DNA of 64,000 nucleotides from Paenibacillaceae bacterium (GTDB lineage: Bacteria > Bacillota > Bacilli > Paenibacillales > Paenibacillaceae): the NCBI GenBank assembly GCA_900766135.1, contig CAAFUF010000015.1:124001-188000 (forward strand), read 5' to 3'. Both the position numbers and the translations under genes were made by a program. Of this stretch, positions 49,250 to 57,551 are shown piece after piece. Position 1 is the stretch's first letter. Each line of letters starts with the position of its first letter. The notes beneath the pieces were generated by a model. The model saw nothing but the letters and a program-made list of their open reading frames with translations. It made no database searches and was not told where the DNA came from.

Positions 49250-50638
49250 TTAACTCCACTGCCGATCGTTCGAATAATGATGATTCCACTGATCCGTCGG
49301 TTCCCAGAGGCCGCCGATTTCCGGATGAAGATGCTCGGCCAGCACCTCGTCGTTCAGATCATCGATACCGAGCCCGGGGGCGTCCGTTAGCGTAATAAAG
49401 CCATTCTGGACCAGCTTATCCGGTAGGCGGCTGCCGATGACGATGTCGTCCCACCACTCGACTTCGCAGGAATGGTATTCCAGGGCAAGGAAGTTCTCGG
49501 TCGCCGCGGCGACATGGGCGGCGGCCAGGCAGGCGATGGGGCTTTCCGCCATATGGATCGCCATCGCGACGCCGTAATCCTGCGCCATGTCGCCGATTTT
49601 TTTCGTCTCGAGGATGCCCCCGGACGTCAGAACGTCCGGATGGACGACGGACACTCCGCCGGCTTCGAGCAGAGGCTTGAAGTGCTCCTTCAAATAGATG
49701 TCTTCGCCCGTACAGATCGGCGTCGTCACGGATCGGGACAGCCGGGCATACTGGTCGGTATACTGCCATGGAATCATATCCTCCATCCAGGCGAGGTTAA
49801 ACTTATCGATGCGCCTGCCCAGCTTGATGCAATCCTCGAGTCCGATATGGCCGAAGTGGTCGATGGCGAGCGGCACCTGGCTGCCGATGACCGACCGGAC
49901 GTCCGCGACGTACTGCTCCAGCATGTCGAGCCCTTTTTCCGTGATGTGAATACCGGTAAAAGGGTGGGCAATGTTGTAAATATCGTAGTGGCGGTTTTTG
50001 ATTTCGCGAAGCTCCTGCTCGTTGAGGTTGCCCGCGTCCCGGGCGTACCGGCGCTTCGAGATCTCACGCATCTCCTCCAGAAAGCCAAGCGGTGCGCTAA
50101 GCGTACCCGGTTCGTCGATGATCTGGCCGATGCCAAGATCCATCTTCAGGAAAGTGAAGCCGGCGTCCATCCGTTTCTTGAGCGCCTCGCCCATCGATTT
50201 GCCGGTGTCTTTGCCGTCAACGTCCGTGTCGCAATACATGCGGACCCGGTCGCGGAACTTGCCGCCAAGCATCTGGTAGATCGGCACGCCGTACGCTTTG
50301 CCGGCCAGATCCCACAGGGCGAGCTCAATCCCGCTGACGCCGCCGCCTTGCCGGGCATGGCCCCCAAACTGCTTGATCCGGCGGAATAGCTTGTCGATGT
50401 TGCACGGGTTCTCCCCGAGAAGCCGGCTCTTCAGCATGAGGGCGTGCACCTTGTCTGCGCCGTCGCGGACTTCCCCAAAGCCGACAAGCCCTTGATTCGT
50501 ATATACCTTGATCAGGCTGCTGTGGAACGGCCCGCCGATAATATCGGTGAAGCGGATATCGGTAATGCGCAGCTCCGAAGGGCTGGAGGAGGTACGGACA
50601 TGGGCCAGCGTGTGTTCGTACGTTTCTTTGTTAACCAT
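49250..50638 (-). CDS. Mandelate racemase/muconate lactonizing enzyme-family protein (sugar-acid dehydratase-like)
   Basis: The 462-residue enolase-superfamily protein has the N-terminal capping domain and a C-terminal barrel. Candidate Mg ligands are Asp in AIDHFGH, Glu in WMEDMIP and Glu in CTGEDIY; the barrel Asp of VHPDVLTSGG and His of AIHMAES are general acid/base positions. Related enzymes dehydrate aldonic or aldaric acids. ATG 50638 follows AGGAG; the frame runs further upstream into the SDR gene without a start signal. It is the third gene of a minus-strand operon with two SDR genes. Confidence 0.87.
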   Translation of the reverse strand: MVNKETYEHTLAHVRTSSSPSELRITDIRFTDIIGGPFHSSLIKVYTNQGLVGFGEVRDGADKVHALMLKSRLLGENPCNIDKLFRRIKQFGGHARQGGGVSGIELALWDLAGKAYGVPIYQMLGGKFRDRVRMYCDTDVDGKDTGKSMGEALKKRMDAGFTFLKMDLGIGQIIDEPGTLSAPLGFLEEMREISKRRYARDAGNLNEQELREIKNRHYDIYNIAHPFTGIHITEKGLDMLEQYVADVRSVIGSQVPLAIDHFGHIGLEDCIKLGRRIDKFNLAWMEDMIPWQYTDQYARLSRSVTTPICTGEDIYLKEHFKPLLEAGGVSVVHPDVLTSGGILETKKIGDMAQDYGVAMAIHMAESPIACLAAAHVAAATENFLALEYHSCEVEWWDDIVIGSRLPDKLVQNGFITLTDAPGLGIDDLNDEVLAEHLHPEIGGLWEPTDQWNHHYSNDRQWS

Positions 50639-50676
50639 GAAATCACTCCTAATTCGGAAGGTTTGCTGCAGCCGCG

Positions 50677-51453
50677 TTACAGCAGCATGCTCCCGCCATC
50701 GAGCCGGATGGCGGAGCCCGTCATAAATTCGCTTTCGCCCGAAGCGATGAAGCAGGCGAGGCGGGCGACGTCGAGCGGGAGCCCGACGCGCCCCATCGGG
50801 AATTTCTCCAAGTGGTGCTTGCGCCGCGCCTCCCGTTTCTTCTCCGCGTCCGGATCGTCCGGCGAGATACGGGTGTATTTGCCCACGTCGACGGCTCCCG
50901 GCTCGATCGTGTTTACCGTTATGCCGTACGGGGCCAGCTCGATCGCGCTTTCCCGCCCGAGCATGCGGATCGCGCCTTTGGTCATGGCATAAACCGGATC
51001 GAAATCGGTCGGCCGTTTGGCGTGTACCGAAGAGATGAGAATGATTCGGCCGTGTCTCTTCCGCTTCATGCCGGGAATGACGGCTTGGATGCATTGCCAA
51101 TACCCTTTCACGTTCGTTTCGAACATTCTGTCGAACGTCTCGCCGTCGTGCTTGAAGAGGTCGTAGTTCAATTGCACGGCGGCGTTGTTGACGAGAACAT
51201 CGACGCCGCCGGCGCGGCTTTCGATGTGTCGAACCATCTCGTCGATCTCCTTCTGATTCGAGACATCCGCCCGAACGATGAGGCTTTCGCCTCCCGCTTC
51301 GTAAATTTGCTTCTTTGTTTCGTGAACGCCGGCTTCGCTTCGGTTATAGTGGAGAGCAGCGATAGCGCCCCTCTTGGCCATCTCGATCGCGATCCCCTGG
51401 CCGATGCCGGTTCCGGCTCCCGTTACGAGTACGACCTTGCCTGCTAGGCTCAT
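50677..51453 (-). CDS. Short-chain dehydrogenase/reductase
   Basis: The 258-residue protein has a canonical SDR fold: TGAGTGIGQGIA (NAD(P) binding, residues 11-22), LVNNAAV, catalytic Ser in LISSVHA and YAMTK (Y-x3-K). It probably oxidises a sugar acid or its keto derivative. It overlaps the stop of the upstream SDR gene by 4 bp, indicating cotranslation, and precedes the enolase-superfamily gene by 38 bp. Confidence 0.92.
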   Translation of the reverse strand: MSLAGKVVLVTGAGTGIGQGIAIEMAKRGAIAALHYNRSEAGVHETKKQIYEAGGESLIVRADVSNQKEIDEMVRHIESRAGGVDVLVNNAAVQLNYDLFKHDGETFDRMFETNVKGYWQCIQAVIPGMKRKRHGRIILISSVHAKRPTDFDPVYAMTKGAIRMLGRESAIELAPYGITVNTIEPGAVDVGKYTRISPDDPDAEKKREARRKHHLEKFPMGRVGLPLDVARLACFIASGESEFMTGSAIRLDGGSMLL

Positions 51454-52247
51454 GACGAATCACCGCTCCTTGGCCGTTTCATTTTTTGATCCAAATAATG
51501 AAGAAGGAATCCTCCGTCCAGCCGGAGATCCGCGCCGTTCACGAAACGCGCCTCGTCTGACGCCAGGAAGCGGGCGACATTCGCGATGTCTTCCGCGGTA
51601 CCCAGCCGGGCGCTCGGGATCTTGGTTTCGTAACTGCGGTAGAGCGTCGTCAGCGTACTGCGGAACCGTTCGTCGTCGCCTTCAACCGGGCCGGCCTCGA
51701 TCGTATTCACGCGGATGCCGTGCCGCCCCAGCTCAAGGGCCGCCTCTTTGGCCAGCATCTTGACGGCGCCTTTGGATGCGCTGTAGGCGAAGGAGGAGCC
51801 GGTCGGCTTCTCGGCATGGATGGACGAGACGAAGAGGATGCAGCCGGATTCCCGTGCGGCCATCGCCTTCCCGGCCGCTTGCGCGCAGAGAAAGGCCGAT
51901 TTCGCGTTCGCATTTATCACCTCGAGGAACGTCGCTTCGGAGCCGGCTTCAATGGTCATGGGGACGAGCTTGTCGTTGTTATGGATCAGGACGTTCAGCG
52001 TACCGAGCTCCCGCTCCGCCAGCAGGACAAGCTCGCTAACGTTTGCTTCCACGCTGAGATCGACGTTCTTCACGATCACTATGGAGCCGGAAGCCTTGGC
52101 CATGTCGATCTCGGCAGTTGCCTCTTTCCCATTGGACATACTGTTCAGCAGAAAATGGGCGCCATCCTCGGCGAAGCGGCGGATCATTGCTTTACCTGCC
52201 GGATTGTCGGCGTCCGTAATCAAGATGACTTGAGCAGGTTGATTCAT
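51450..52247 (-). CDS. SDR-family protein with degenerate cofactor motif
   Basis: A 265-residue SDR paralogue of the preceding entry. Catalytic Ser (FVSSIHA) and YSASK are kept, but the N-terminal TGxxxGIG motif reads TDADNPAGKA and the NNAG motif reads HNNDK, so nucleotide binding may be weak or altered. It may serve as a partner subunit of the neighbouring SDR. It is the first gene of the three-gene minus-strand operon and divergent from the RCC1-repeat gene. Confidence 0.88.
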   Translation of the reverse strand: MNQPAQVILITDADNPAGKAMIRRFAEDGAHFLLNSMSNGKEATAEIDMAKASGSIVIVKNVDLSVEANVSELVLLAERELGTLNVLIHNNDKLVPMTIEAGSEATFLEVINANAKSAFLCAQAAGKAMAARESGCILFVSSIHAEKPTGSSFAYSASKGAVKMLAKEAALELGRHGIRVNTIEAGPVEGDDERFRSTLTTLYRSYETKIPSARLGTAEDIANVARFLASDEARFVNGADLRLDGGFLLHYLDQKMKRPRSGDSS

Positions 52248-52421
52248 ACATCACCCCCGAGTAGCCCGCCTGATAAGGGCGGCTAGCTATGTCACACTAC
52301 CATCATAAGTTTCGGCCGCACCCGGGTTCGAGACGTTAATCTTATGATTTTGTTTGATTTTTTTCGATAGCTTTTCGTATGATTAGGTCAGCATGAAACG
52401 TCCATGGCAGGAGGGGAAAAC

Positions 52422-53336
52422 ATGGAGCCTATTTCACATAAGGAACCGCCGTTTCAGGTGGAACGCTGGCCGAAAGCAGCCCTGGCGGCAGGTCCGCGGC
52501 ATTCGGTCGGGCTGCAATCGGACGGCACGGTCATTGCTGCGGGTGATCCTAAACACGGGCAATGCAAAGTAAACGACTGGCGGAATATCGTTGCGGTGGC
52601 GGCAGGTAATGTACATATGGCGACGAACACGGGAAATTCGCATACCGTGGGTCTTCGATCGGACGGTACGGTGGTGGCGATAGGTTGGAACCAGCATAAC
52701 CAATGCGACGTAAGCGGTTGGAGCGGGATTGTAGCGGTCACCGCGGGATGGCGTCGGACCCTTGGGCTTAAATCCGAGGGTACGGTGGTGGCTGTGGGGC
52801 GGAATGCGGAAGGTCAATGCGAAGTAAGCGACTGGCAGGGAATTATATCGGTCGCCGCAGGGGATTGGCATACCGCCGGACTTCGATCGGACGGTACGGT
52901 GAGGATGGCGGGAAATAATCGCTATGGTCAATGTAATGTAAGCAGTTGGCGCGAAATCGCGGAAGTGGCGGCAGGTTATCTTCATACCGTGGGTCTTCGA
53001 TCGGATGGCACCGTGGTGGCAGTGGGATTGAACAAGCATCGCCAATGCGAGGTGGAGGCCTGGCGCGATATTGTGGCGATAGCGGCCGGCAGCTACCATA
53101 CCGTCGGCTTAAAGTCGGACGGTACCGTCGTGGCGGCCGGCTGGAATCAACACGGACAAGGCGAAGTCGGCAGTTGGCGAGATGTCGTCGCGATCGCTGC
53201 GGGGTGTGCTCATACGCTTGGGCTAAAGTCGGACGGCACGGTGGTCGCTTCAGGCGATAATCACTACGGCCAATGCGAGGTGAGCGGCTGGAGAAGCATC
53301 CAGCTTCCCGGCAGACGATCCCGCTCCAAGCCATGA
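52422..53336 (+). CDS. RCC1-like seven-repeat beta-propeller protein
   Basis: A 304-residue protein made of seven RCC1-like repeats of about 40 residues, each ending in HTVGLRSDGTVVAxG followed by a GQCxVxxWxxI segment. Seven repeats are what a closed RCC1 propeller needs. No signal peptide or membrane segment is seen, so it is probably cytoplasmic. In eukaryotes RCC1 folds bind nucleotides, GTPases or other proteins; the bacterial role is unknown. The second repeat holds an insertion (NVHMATNTGNSH). AGGAGGGG precedes the ATG. Confidence 0.9.
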   Translation: MEPISHKEPPFQVERWPKAALAAGPRHSVGLQSDGTVIAAGDPKHGQCKVNDWRNIVAVAAGNVHMATNTGNSHTVGLRSDGTVVAIGWNQHNQCDVSGWSGIVAVTAGWRRTLGLKSEGTVVAVGRNAEGQCEVSDWQGIISVAAGDWHTAGLRSDGTVRMAGNNRYGQCNVSSWREIAEVAAGYLHTVGLRSDGTVVAVGLNKHRQCEVEAWRDIVAIAAGSYHTVGLKSDGTVVAAGWNQHGQGEVGSWRDVVAIAAGCAHTLGLKSDGTVVASGDNHYGQCEVSGWRSIQLPGRRSRSKP

Positions 53337-53346
53337 GATAGTAGTT

Positions 53347-53385
53347 TTAACATTATTTTACATACTTTATACGTCTCGTTAATAT
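53347..53385 (+). promoter_or_regulatory. PhoP box upstream of the alkaline phosphatase gene
   Basis: Four hexamers with an 11-bp period resemble TT(A/T/C)ACA: TTAACA (53347), TTACAT (53358), ATACGT (53369) and TAATAT (53380). Bacillus PhoP binds direct repeats of this hexamer separated by about 5 bp, so induction by phosphate starvation is predicted. Confidence 0.7.
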
Positions 53386-53440
53386 ATGGTATTTATCATA
53401 GAGTACGAAAACTTAAATCATTTTAGGAGGTTCGTACTTT

Positions 53441-54706
53441 ATGAAACTTGCAAAAAGCATGCGTTTAAGAACGGCATTTGCGGTGACTGCGGCGGCAGCG
53501 GTTGCGGTAACCGGCATTCTGACCGCACAGACCCCGAGCCCGGCAGTGGCAGCCTCCTCGCAAACGAAAAACGTGATCCTGTTCGTTGGGGACGGGATGG
53601 GGAATGCAGCCCGCAACGCCATTCGATTGGCTACGGTAGGAGAGAAAGGCAAGCTGGCGATGGACGACATGCCTTATGCCGGTCTGGTACATACGAGCTC
53701 GACGTCGGCCGTGACCGACTCGGCGGCTTCCGCTACGGCTTATGCCAGCGGGGTAAAAACGTATAATGGCGCGGTCGGGATGGACGCCAACAAGAAACCG
53801 GTTAAGACGATTATGGAATACGCCAAACAAGCCGGATTGTCCACGGGGGTCGTTACCACCAGCCAGGTGACGGACGCGACCGGGGCAGCCTTCGGCGCCC
53901 ATGTTGAGAATCGTTCTGCGCAAAGCGATATTGCGCTGCAATTTCTGACCAAGAGCAAAGTGGATGTCCTTCTGGGCGGAGGCGAGGATTTCTGGTTCCC
54001 GGCCGGTAACCCGGGCGCTTTCCCAGACGAACCGGCAGAGGATCCTTCCGAGAAAAGTAAAGGCACCCAAGGCAACCTGGTCGATAAAGCCAAGCAGTTG
54101 GGCTACACCTATGTCAGCAACAAAGAAGATCTGCAAAAAGCAAAAGGCGGCAAGCTTCTCGGTTTGTTCGCCAATGAAGAGATGTTTCAGCAAAGAGAAG
54201 AAGGGGACGGCGATATTTATAACCCGGTCGTTTCTCTCCCGGACATGACGAAGAAAGCGATCGACACGTTGTCCAAAAACAAAAAAGGCTTCTTCCTGAT
54301 GGTCGAAGAGGAAGCGACCGATGAGATGGCGCACGAGAACAATGCCACACTGACCATTAAAGCCGGCCAGCAGTTGGATAAAGCCGTCCAGGTCGCCAAG
54401 GATTTCGCCAAGAAAAATCCGGATACGCTCGTGCTGGTGTTAGCCGACCACGAGACCGGCGGCCTTTCGATCGAGTCGGTGGACGCGGAGGACAAATCCG
54501 GGGATGCGATTTCCAAGGAAGACGGACCGTTTGCGATCGTGGGCTCCAAGGAACAATTCATCGTCGATTGGACGACGTCCGGCCATACGGCCGTCGATAT
54601 TCCCGTCACGGCGATGGGGAAGAACGCCAACCTGTTCACCGGGGTTTTTGAAAATACGGAAGTCTTTACGAAGATGATGAAAGCATTGGGCCTTGCCGCA
54701 AAATAA
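53441..54706 (+). CDS. phoA: Alkaline phosphatase, secreted
   Basis: A 421-residue phosphomonoesterase. A Sec signal peptide (residues 1-38, cleavage near AVAASS) precedes the catalytic domain. Metal and active-site residues visible are D51 (FVGDGMGN), the phosphorylated Ser at about residue 94 (VTDSAASATAY), EEEATDEMAH, LADHETGG and SGHTAVD. It releases phosphate from organic phosphates outside the cell. AGGAGG lies 10 bases before the ATG. Regulated by the PhoP box at 53347-53385 and terminated at 54728-54776. Confidence 0.95.
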   Translation: MKLAKSMRLRTAFAVTAAAAVAVTGILTAQTPSPAVAASSQTKNVILFVGDGMGNAARNAIRLATVGEKGKLAMDDMPYAGLVHTSSTSAVTDSAASATAYASGVKTYNGAVGMDANKKPVKTIMEYAKQAGLSTGVVTTSQVTDATGAAFGAHVENRSAQSDIALQFLTKSKVDVLLGGGEDFWFPAGNPGAFPDEPAEDPSEKSKGTQGNLVDKAKQLGYTYVSNKEDLQKAKGGKLLGLFANEEMFQQREEGDGDIYNPVVSLPDMTKKAIDTLSKNKKGFFLMVEEEATDEMAHENNATLTIKAGQQLDKAVQVAKDFAKKNPDTLVLVLADHETGGLSIESVDAEDKSGDAISKEDGPFAIVGSKEQFIVDWTTSGHTAVDIPVTAMGKNANLFTGVFENTEVFTKMMKALGLAAK

Positions 54707-54727
54707 TGTCCGAAGCTCTATAAACGA

Positions 54728-54776
54728 ACAAGCGATCGTCAAGTTGGGTGACCAACTTGGCCGGTCGCTTGTTTTT
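54728..54776 (+). terminator. Terminator after the alkaline phosphatase gene
   Basis: An outer stem ACAAGCGA/TCGCTTGT encloses an inner CAAGTTGG/CCAACTTG hairpin and is followed by TTTTTGTTT. Confidence 0.88.
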
Positions 54777-54829
54777 GTTTTAAAGAAAAGCGGATGAGTT
54801 CTTTAGTTTCTGCCTATCGATCGTTTTTT

Positions 54830-54844
54830 TGAAAGCGCTATAAT
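54830..54844 (+). promoter_or_regulatory. cre-like site over the -10 of the esterase-GH43 operon
   Basis: TGAAAGCGCTATAA (54830-54843) matches 13 of 14 cre positions and overlaps a TATAAT hexamer (54839-54844), 33 bp before the esterase start. CcpA bound here would block transcription. Confidence 0.6.
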
Positions 54845-54876
54845 TCATTTATTCAAAGACGGAGAGGATGAGAAAC

Positions 54877-55659
54877 ATGAGTAGACAAGAATCGGAGGCA
54901 TCCAACCATTCGCAGGGCGGACGCGTCGAGATTGTGGAATATGACTCCACAACCGTCGGAACCCGACGCAAAACAAGAGTGTATACTCCCCCCGGTTATT
55001 CCGGGGACCAAACGTATCCCGTGCTCTATTTGCTCCACGGCATAGGCGGGGATGAAAACGAGTGGTTTGAGCATGGAGAACCCCATCTCATTTTGGATCA
55101 GCTGTATGCGGACGGGAAACTCATGCCCATGATTGTCGTCATGCCCAACGGCCGCGCCATGCCCGAAGACAGGGCCGAGGGCGACCCTTTCACCCCCGAG
55201 AAGCTCCTCGCGTTCGAGCGGTTCGAAAGGGATTTGCTCCAGGATCTGATTCCGTTCGTAGAAGCGAAATACCCGGTAAGTAAGGAACGGGAGAGCCGGG
55301 CCATCGCCGGTTTATCCATGGGCGGCGGGCAGTCCCTGAACATCGGCCTCAGCCAGCTTGATCAATTCGCCTGGATCGGGGCGTTCTCCCCGGCTCCGAA
55401 TACGAAGTCTCCCGAGCAACTCGCCCCGAAGCCGCAGGAAACGGCGGCACGAATCAGCTTGCTATGGATCTCTTGCGGTGACAAGGATGAACTGAAGTAC
55501 GTCAGCGACCGGACGCACGCTTACTTCTCCGAACAAGGGATTCCCCACATTTGGGTCGAGGAACGCGGGGGCCACGACTGGCCTGTATGGAGAAACGGTC
55601 TTTGCGAGTTTTCCAAACGTATTTTTCGAATGGAACGGGGAGGGGGGACCAGCTTATGA
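54877..55659 (+). CDS. Esterase of the CE1/esterase D type
   Basis: A 260-residue alpha/beta hydrolase without signal peptide. The nucleophile is in AIAGLSMGGG (Ser at about residue 147), the oxyanion region in YLLHGIGGDENEW, and the catalytic His in GGHDWPVWRNGL (about residue 233). Carbohydrate esterase family 1 members remove feruloyl or acetyl groups from xylan fragments. It overlaps the GH43 gene by 4 bp (ATGA), which supports a joint role in degrading decorated arabinoxylan oligosaccharides inside the cell. ATG 54877 follows GGAGAGG. Confidence 0.88.
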   Translation: MSRQESEASNHSQGGRVEIVEYDSTTVGTRRKTRVYTPPGYSGDQTYPVLYLLHGIGGDENEWFEHGEPHLILDQLYADGKLMPMIVVMPNGRAMPEDRAEGDPFTPEKLLAFERFERDLLQDLIPFVEAKYPVSKERESRAIAGLSMGGGQSLNIGLSQLDQFAWIGAFSPAPNTKSPEQLAPKPQETAARISLLWISCGDKDELKYVSDRTHAYFSEQGIPHIWVEERGGHDWPVWRNGLCEFSKRIFRMERGGGTSL

Positions 55660-57077
55660 AAAAGCAAGGATGCAATCCGTATCTGCCATCTTGGGAGTAT
55701 GTCCCTGACGGGGAACCGCATGTTTGGGGCGACAGGGTTTACGTATACGGGTCGCATGACCGCTTTAACGGTCATGTGTTTTGTTTAAACGACTATGTGT
55801 GCTGGTCTGCTCCCGTGGGGGATTTGGGGGATTGGCGGTACGAAGGCGTAATTTACAAGAAAACCGATGACCCGCTGAATCCGGACGGCCGGATGTGCCT
55901 CTATGCCCCGGACGTTACGGTCGGACCGGATGGGCGGTATTACCTTTATTACGTGCTCGATAAGGTTCCGGTCGTCTCGGTCGCCGTCTGTGATATTCCG
56001 GCAGGGGAGTTTGAATTCTACGGGTACGTCAAGTATGCCGACGGCACGCGTTTGGGAGAAAGAGCCGGCGACGAGCCCCAGTTTGACCCCGGCGTGTTGA
56101 CGGAAGGCGAGCGAACTTACTTGTACACCGGATTTTGCGCGGCCGGCGACCGTTCCAGACACGGCGCGATGGCCACGGTGCTGGGTCCGGATATGCTCAC
56201 GATCGTGGAGGAACCGGTTTTTGTTGCGCCGAGCGAGCCTTACAGCAAGGATAGCGGGTTTGAAGGGCATGCGTTTTTTGAGGCTCCTTCGATCCGCAAG
56301 ATAGGCGATACTTATTACTTGATCTATTCCTCGATCGCCATGCATGAATTGTGTTACGCAACCAGTCCCGATCCGACTCGAGGTTTCGTCTATCAAGGCG
56401 TCATCGTCAGCAACAACGATCTTCATATCGATACCTATAAACCGGCGGACAAGCCGATGTATTACGGCGGCAACAACCATGGCAGCATCGAAGAAATCGA
56501 CGGGCAATGGTACGTGTTTTATCATCGTCATACCAACGGTACGGCTTTCTGCCGGCAAGGCTGCGTGGAGCCGATCGCCCTTCGCGCGGACGGAACGATC
56601 CCCCAAGCGGAGATCACTTCCTGCGGGCCGAATGGCGGTCCGCTCGAAGGCCGCGGCGAATATCCCGCCTATCTGGCTTGCCATCTGTTTTGCAAGGACG
56701 AGGCGAAGTATACCGGCGGCTTTGGTTCCGGAGCTTGGATGGACAGCCGTTTTCCGAAAATCACTCAAGAGGGAAGAGACGGGGATGAGGAAATCGGATA
56801 TATCGCCAATCTGACCGATTCCGCAACGGCCGGGTTCAAGTATTTCAATTGCCATGGCATCACGAGGGTCAAAATCAAGGTTCGCGGGTATTGCCAAGGC
56901 GCTTTCGAAGTCCAAACGGCATGGGACGGTCCGCCGCTCGGAACCCTTCCGGTTGACTTTACGAACGTCTGGACGGAATACGCCGCTGACATCGCCATTC
57001 CGGACGGCGTACAGGCCGTATATCTCAAGTATACCGGGAGCGGAAGCGCGGACCTGGCTTCGTTTACCTTGGAATAA
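55656..57077 (+). CDS. Glycoside hydrolase family 43 enzyme with C-terminal beta domain
   Basis: A 473-residue protein with a five-bladed GH43 propeller (about residues 1-320): N-terminal PDGEPHVWGDRVYVYGSHD, the Asp of YAPDVTVGPDG and the general acid Glu of HAFFEAPSIRK are the three active-site regions. A C-terminal beta-sandwich (about 330-473) resembles a carbohydrate-binding module. GH43 enzymes are mostly beta-xylosidases or alpha-arabinofuranosidases. There is no signal peptide, so it acts in the cytoplasm. It begins within the stop codon of the esterase gene and was given the ATG that directly follows AGGGGGG. Confidence 0.9.
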   Translation: MKKQGCNPYLPSWEYVPDGEPHVWGDRVYVYGSHDRFNGHVFCLNDYVCWSAPVGDLGDWRYEGVIYKKTDDPLNPDGRMCLYAPDVTVGPDGRYYLYYVLDKVPVVSVAVCDIPAGEFEFYGYVKYADGTRLGERAGDEPQFDPGVLTEGERTYLYTGFCAAGDRSRHGAMATVLGPDMLTIVEEPVFVAPSEPYSKDSGFEGHAFFEAPSIRKIGDTYYLIYSSIAMHELCYATSPDPTRGFVYQGVIVSNNDLHIDTYKPADKPMYYGGNNHGSIEEIDGQWYVFYHRHTNGTAFCRQGCVEPIALRADGTIPQAEITSCGPNGGPLEGRGEYPAYLACHLFCKDEAKYTGGFGSGAWMDSRFPKITQEGRDGDEEIGYIANLTDSATAGFKYFNCHGITRVKIKVRGYCQGAFEVQTAWDGPPLGTLPVDFTNVWTEYAADIAIPDGVQAVYLKYTGSGSADLASFTLE

Positions 57078-57106
57078 GCGGTTTCGCGATCCGACGAATT
57101 CGGAAG

Positions 57107-57143
57107 AGGTCACGCAATTTCGGGAAAGGTCACGCAATTTCGG
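57107..57143 (+). repeat. 20-bp tandem direct repeat
   Basis: AGGTCACGCAATTTCGG occurs twice without mismatch (57107-57123 and 57127-57143, period 20 bp) in the non-coding gap after the GH43 gene. It could be an operator or a small local duplication; no function can be assigned. Confidence 0.6.
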
Positions 57144-57217
57144 ATCACGGAAGGAAAGCCCCCGAAATGCCGTATAATTTTTATTAAATTGACCATTTCG
57201 AAGGAGCGGCTGTAGAC

Positions 57218-57369
57218 ATGAGATCTGAACAATTGAGCGTAAGCGGCAGCATTGAAATGAAATCGCTTTCCGGCGTTTCGAGATCATTTTTTTGCCGTTT
57301 TATATGAATCGTTCCTTGATCCTTAGAGCGCCGTTTGATGTCCAGCCGGAAGAACTGATCATTAAGTAA
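57218..57369 (+). pseudogene. Small frameshifted gene remnant
   Basis: An ATG behind AAGGAG opens a 29-codon frame (MRSEQLSVSGSIEMKSLSGV...) that stops at 57305. Immediately after, another frame encodes LRAPFDVQPEELIIK and ends at TAA 57367, directly before a strong terminator (57375-57410). A promoter-like TATAAT lies upstream at about 57172. The parts look like the start and end of one decayed gene; I do not recognise the family. Confidence 0.4.
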
Positions 57370-57374
57370 GCTTT

Positions 57375-57410
57375 GAAAGTCCGTACTTTTCGGTACGGAC
57401 TTTCTTTTTT
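57375..57410 (+). terminator. Terminator after the small remnant
   Basis: GAAAGTCCGTAC (57375-57386) pairs with GTACGGACTTTC (57393-57404), followed by six T residues. Confidence 0.93.
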
Positions 57411-57503
57411 ATCTCGAATGGCTAGCCGAAAAACGAATACATCGATACGAAATCTGGAGCATACCCCTAGGGCCCGATCCCAAGTACAATAAATACAGAT
57501 AGG

Positions 57504-57517
57504 TGAAAGTGCTTACA
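57504..57517 (+). promoter_or_regulatory. CcpA cre-like site before the second LplB/YtcP/LipO operon
   Basis: TGAAAGTGCTTACA matches 13 of 14 cre positions. It begins 13 bp after a -10-like TACAAT (57485-57490), a position where CcpA binding represses. Confidence 0.55.
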
Positions 57518-57551
57518 ATAATAGACTAGAACAGCTTGGAGGTCAGAGGGG

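Noticed and set aside
50639..51100. N-terminal extension of the enolase-superfamily protein
   Set aside because: The frame is open upstream of 50638 but overlaps the SDR gene, and its sequence is an Arg/His-rich shadow. A ribosome binding site marks 50638.
55785..57287. 500-codon open frame on the minus strand
   Set aside because: Antisense to the GH43 gene, which has clear active-site motifs; no recognisable protein in the antisense frame.
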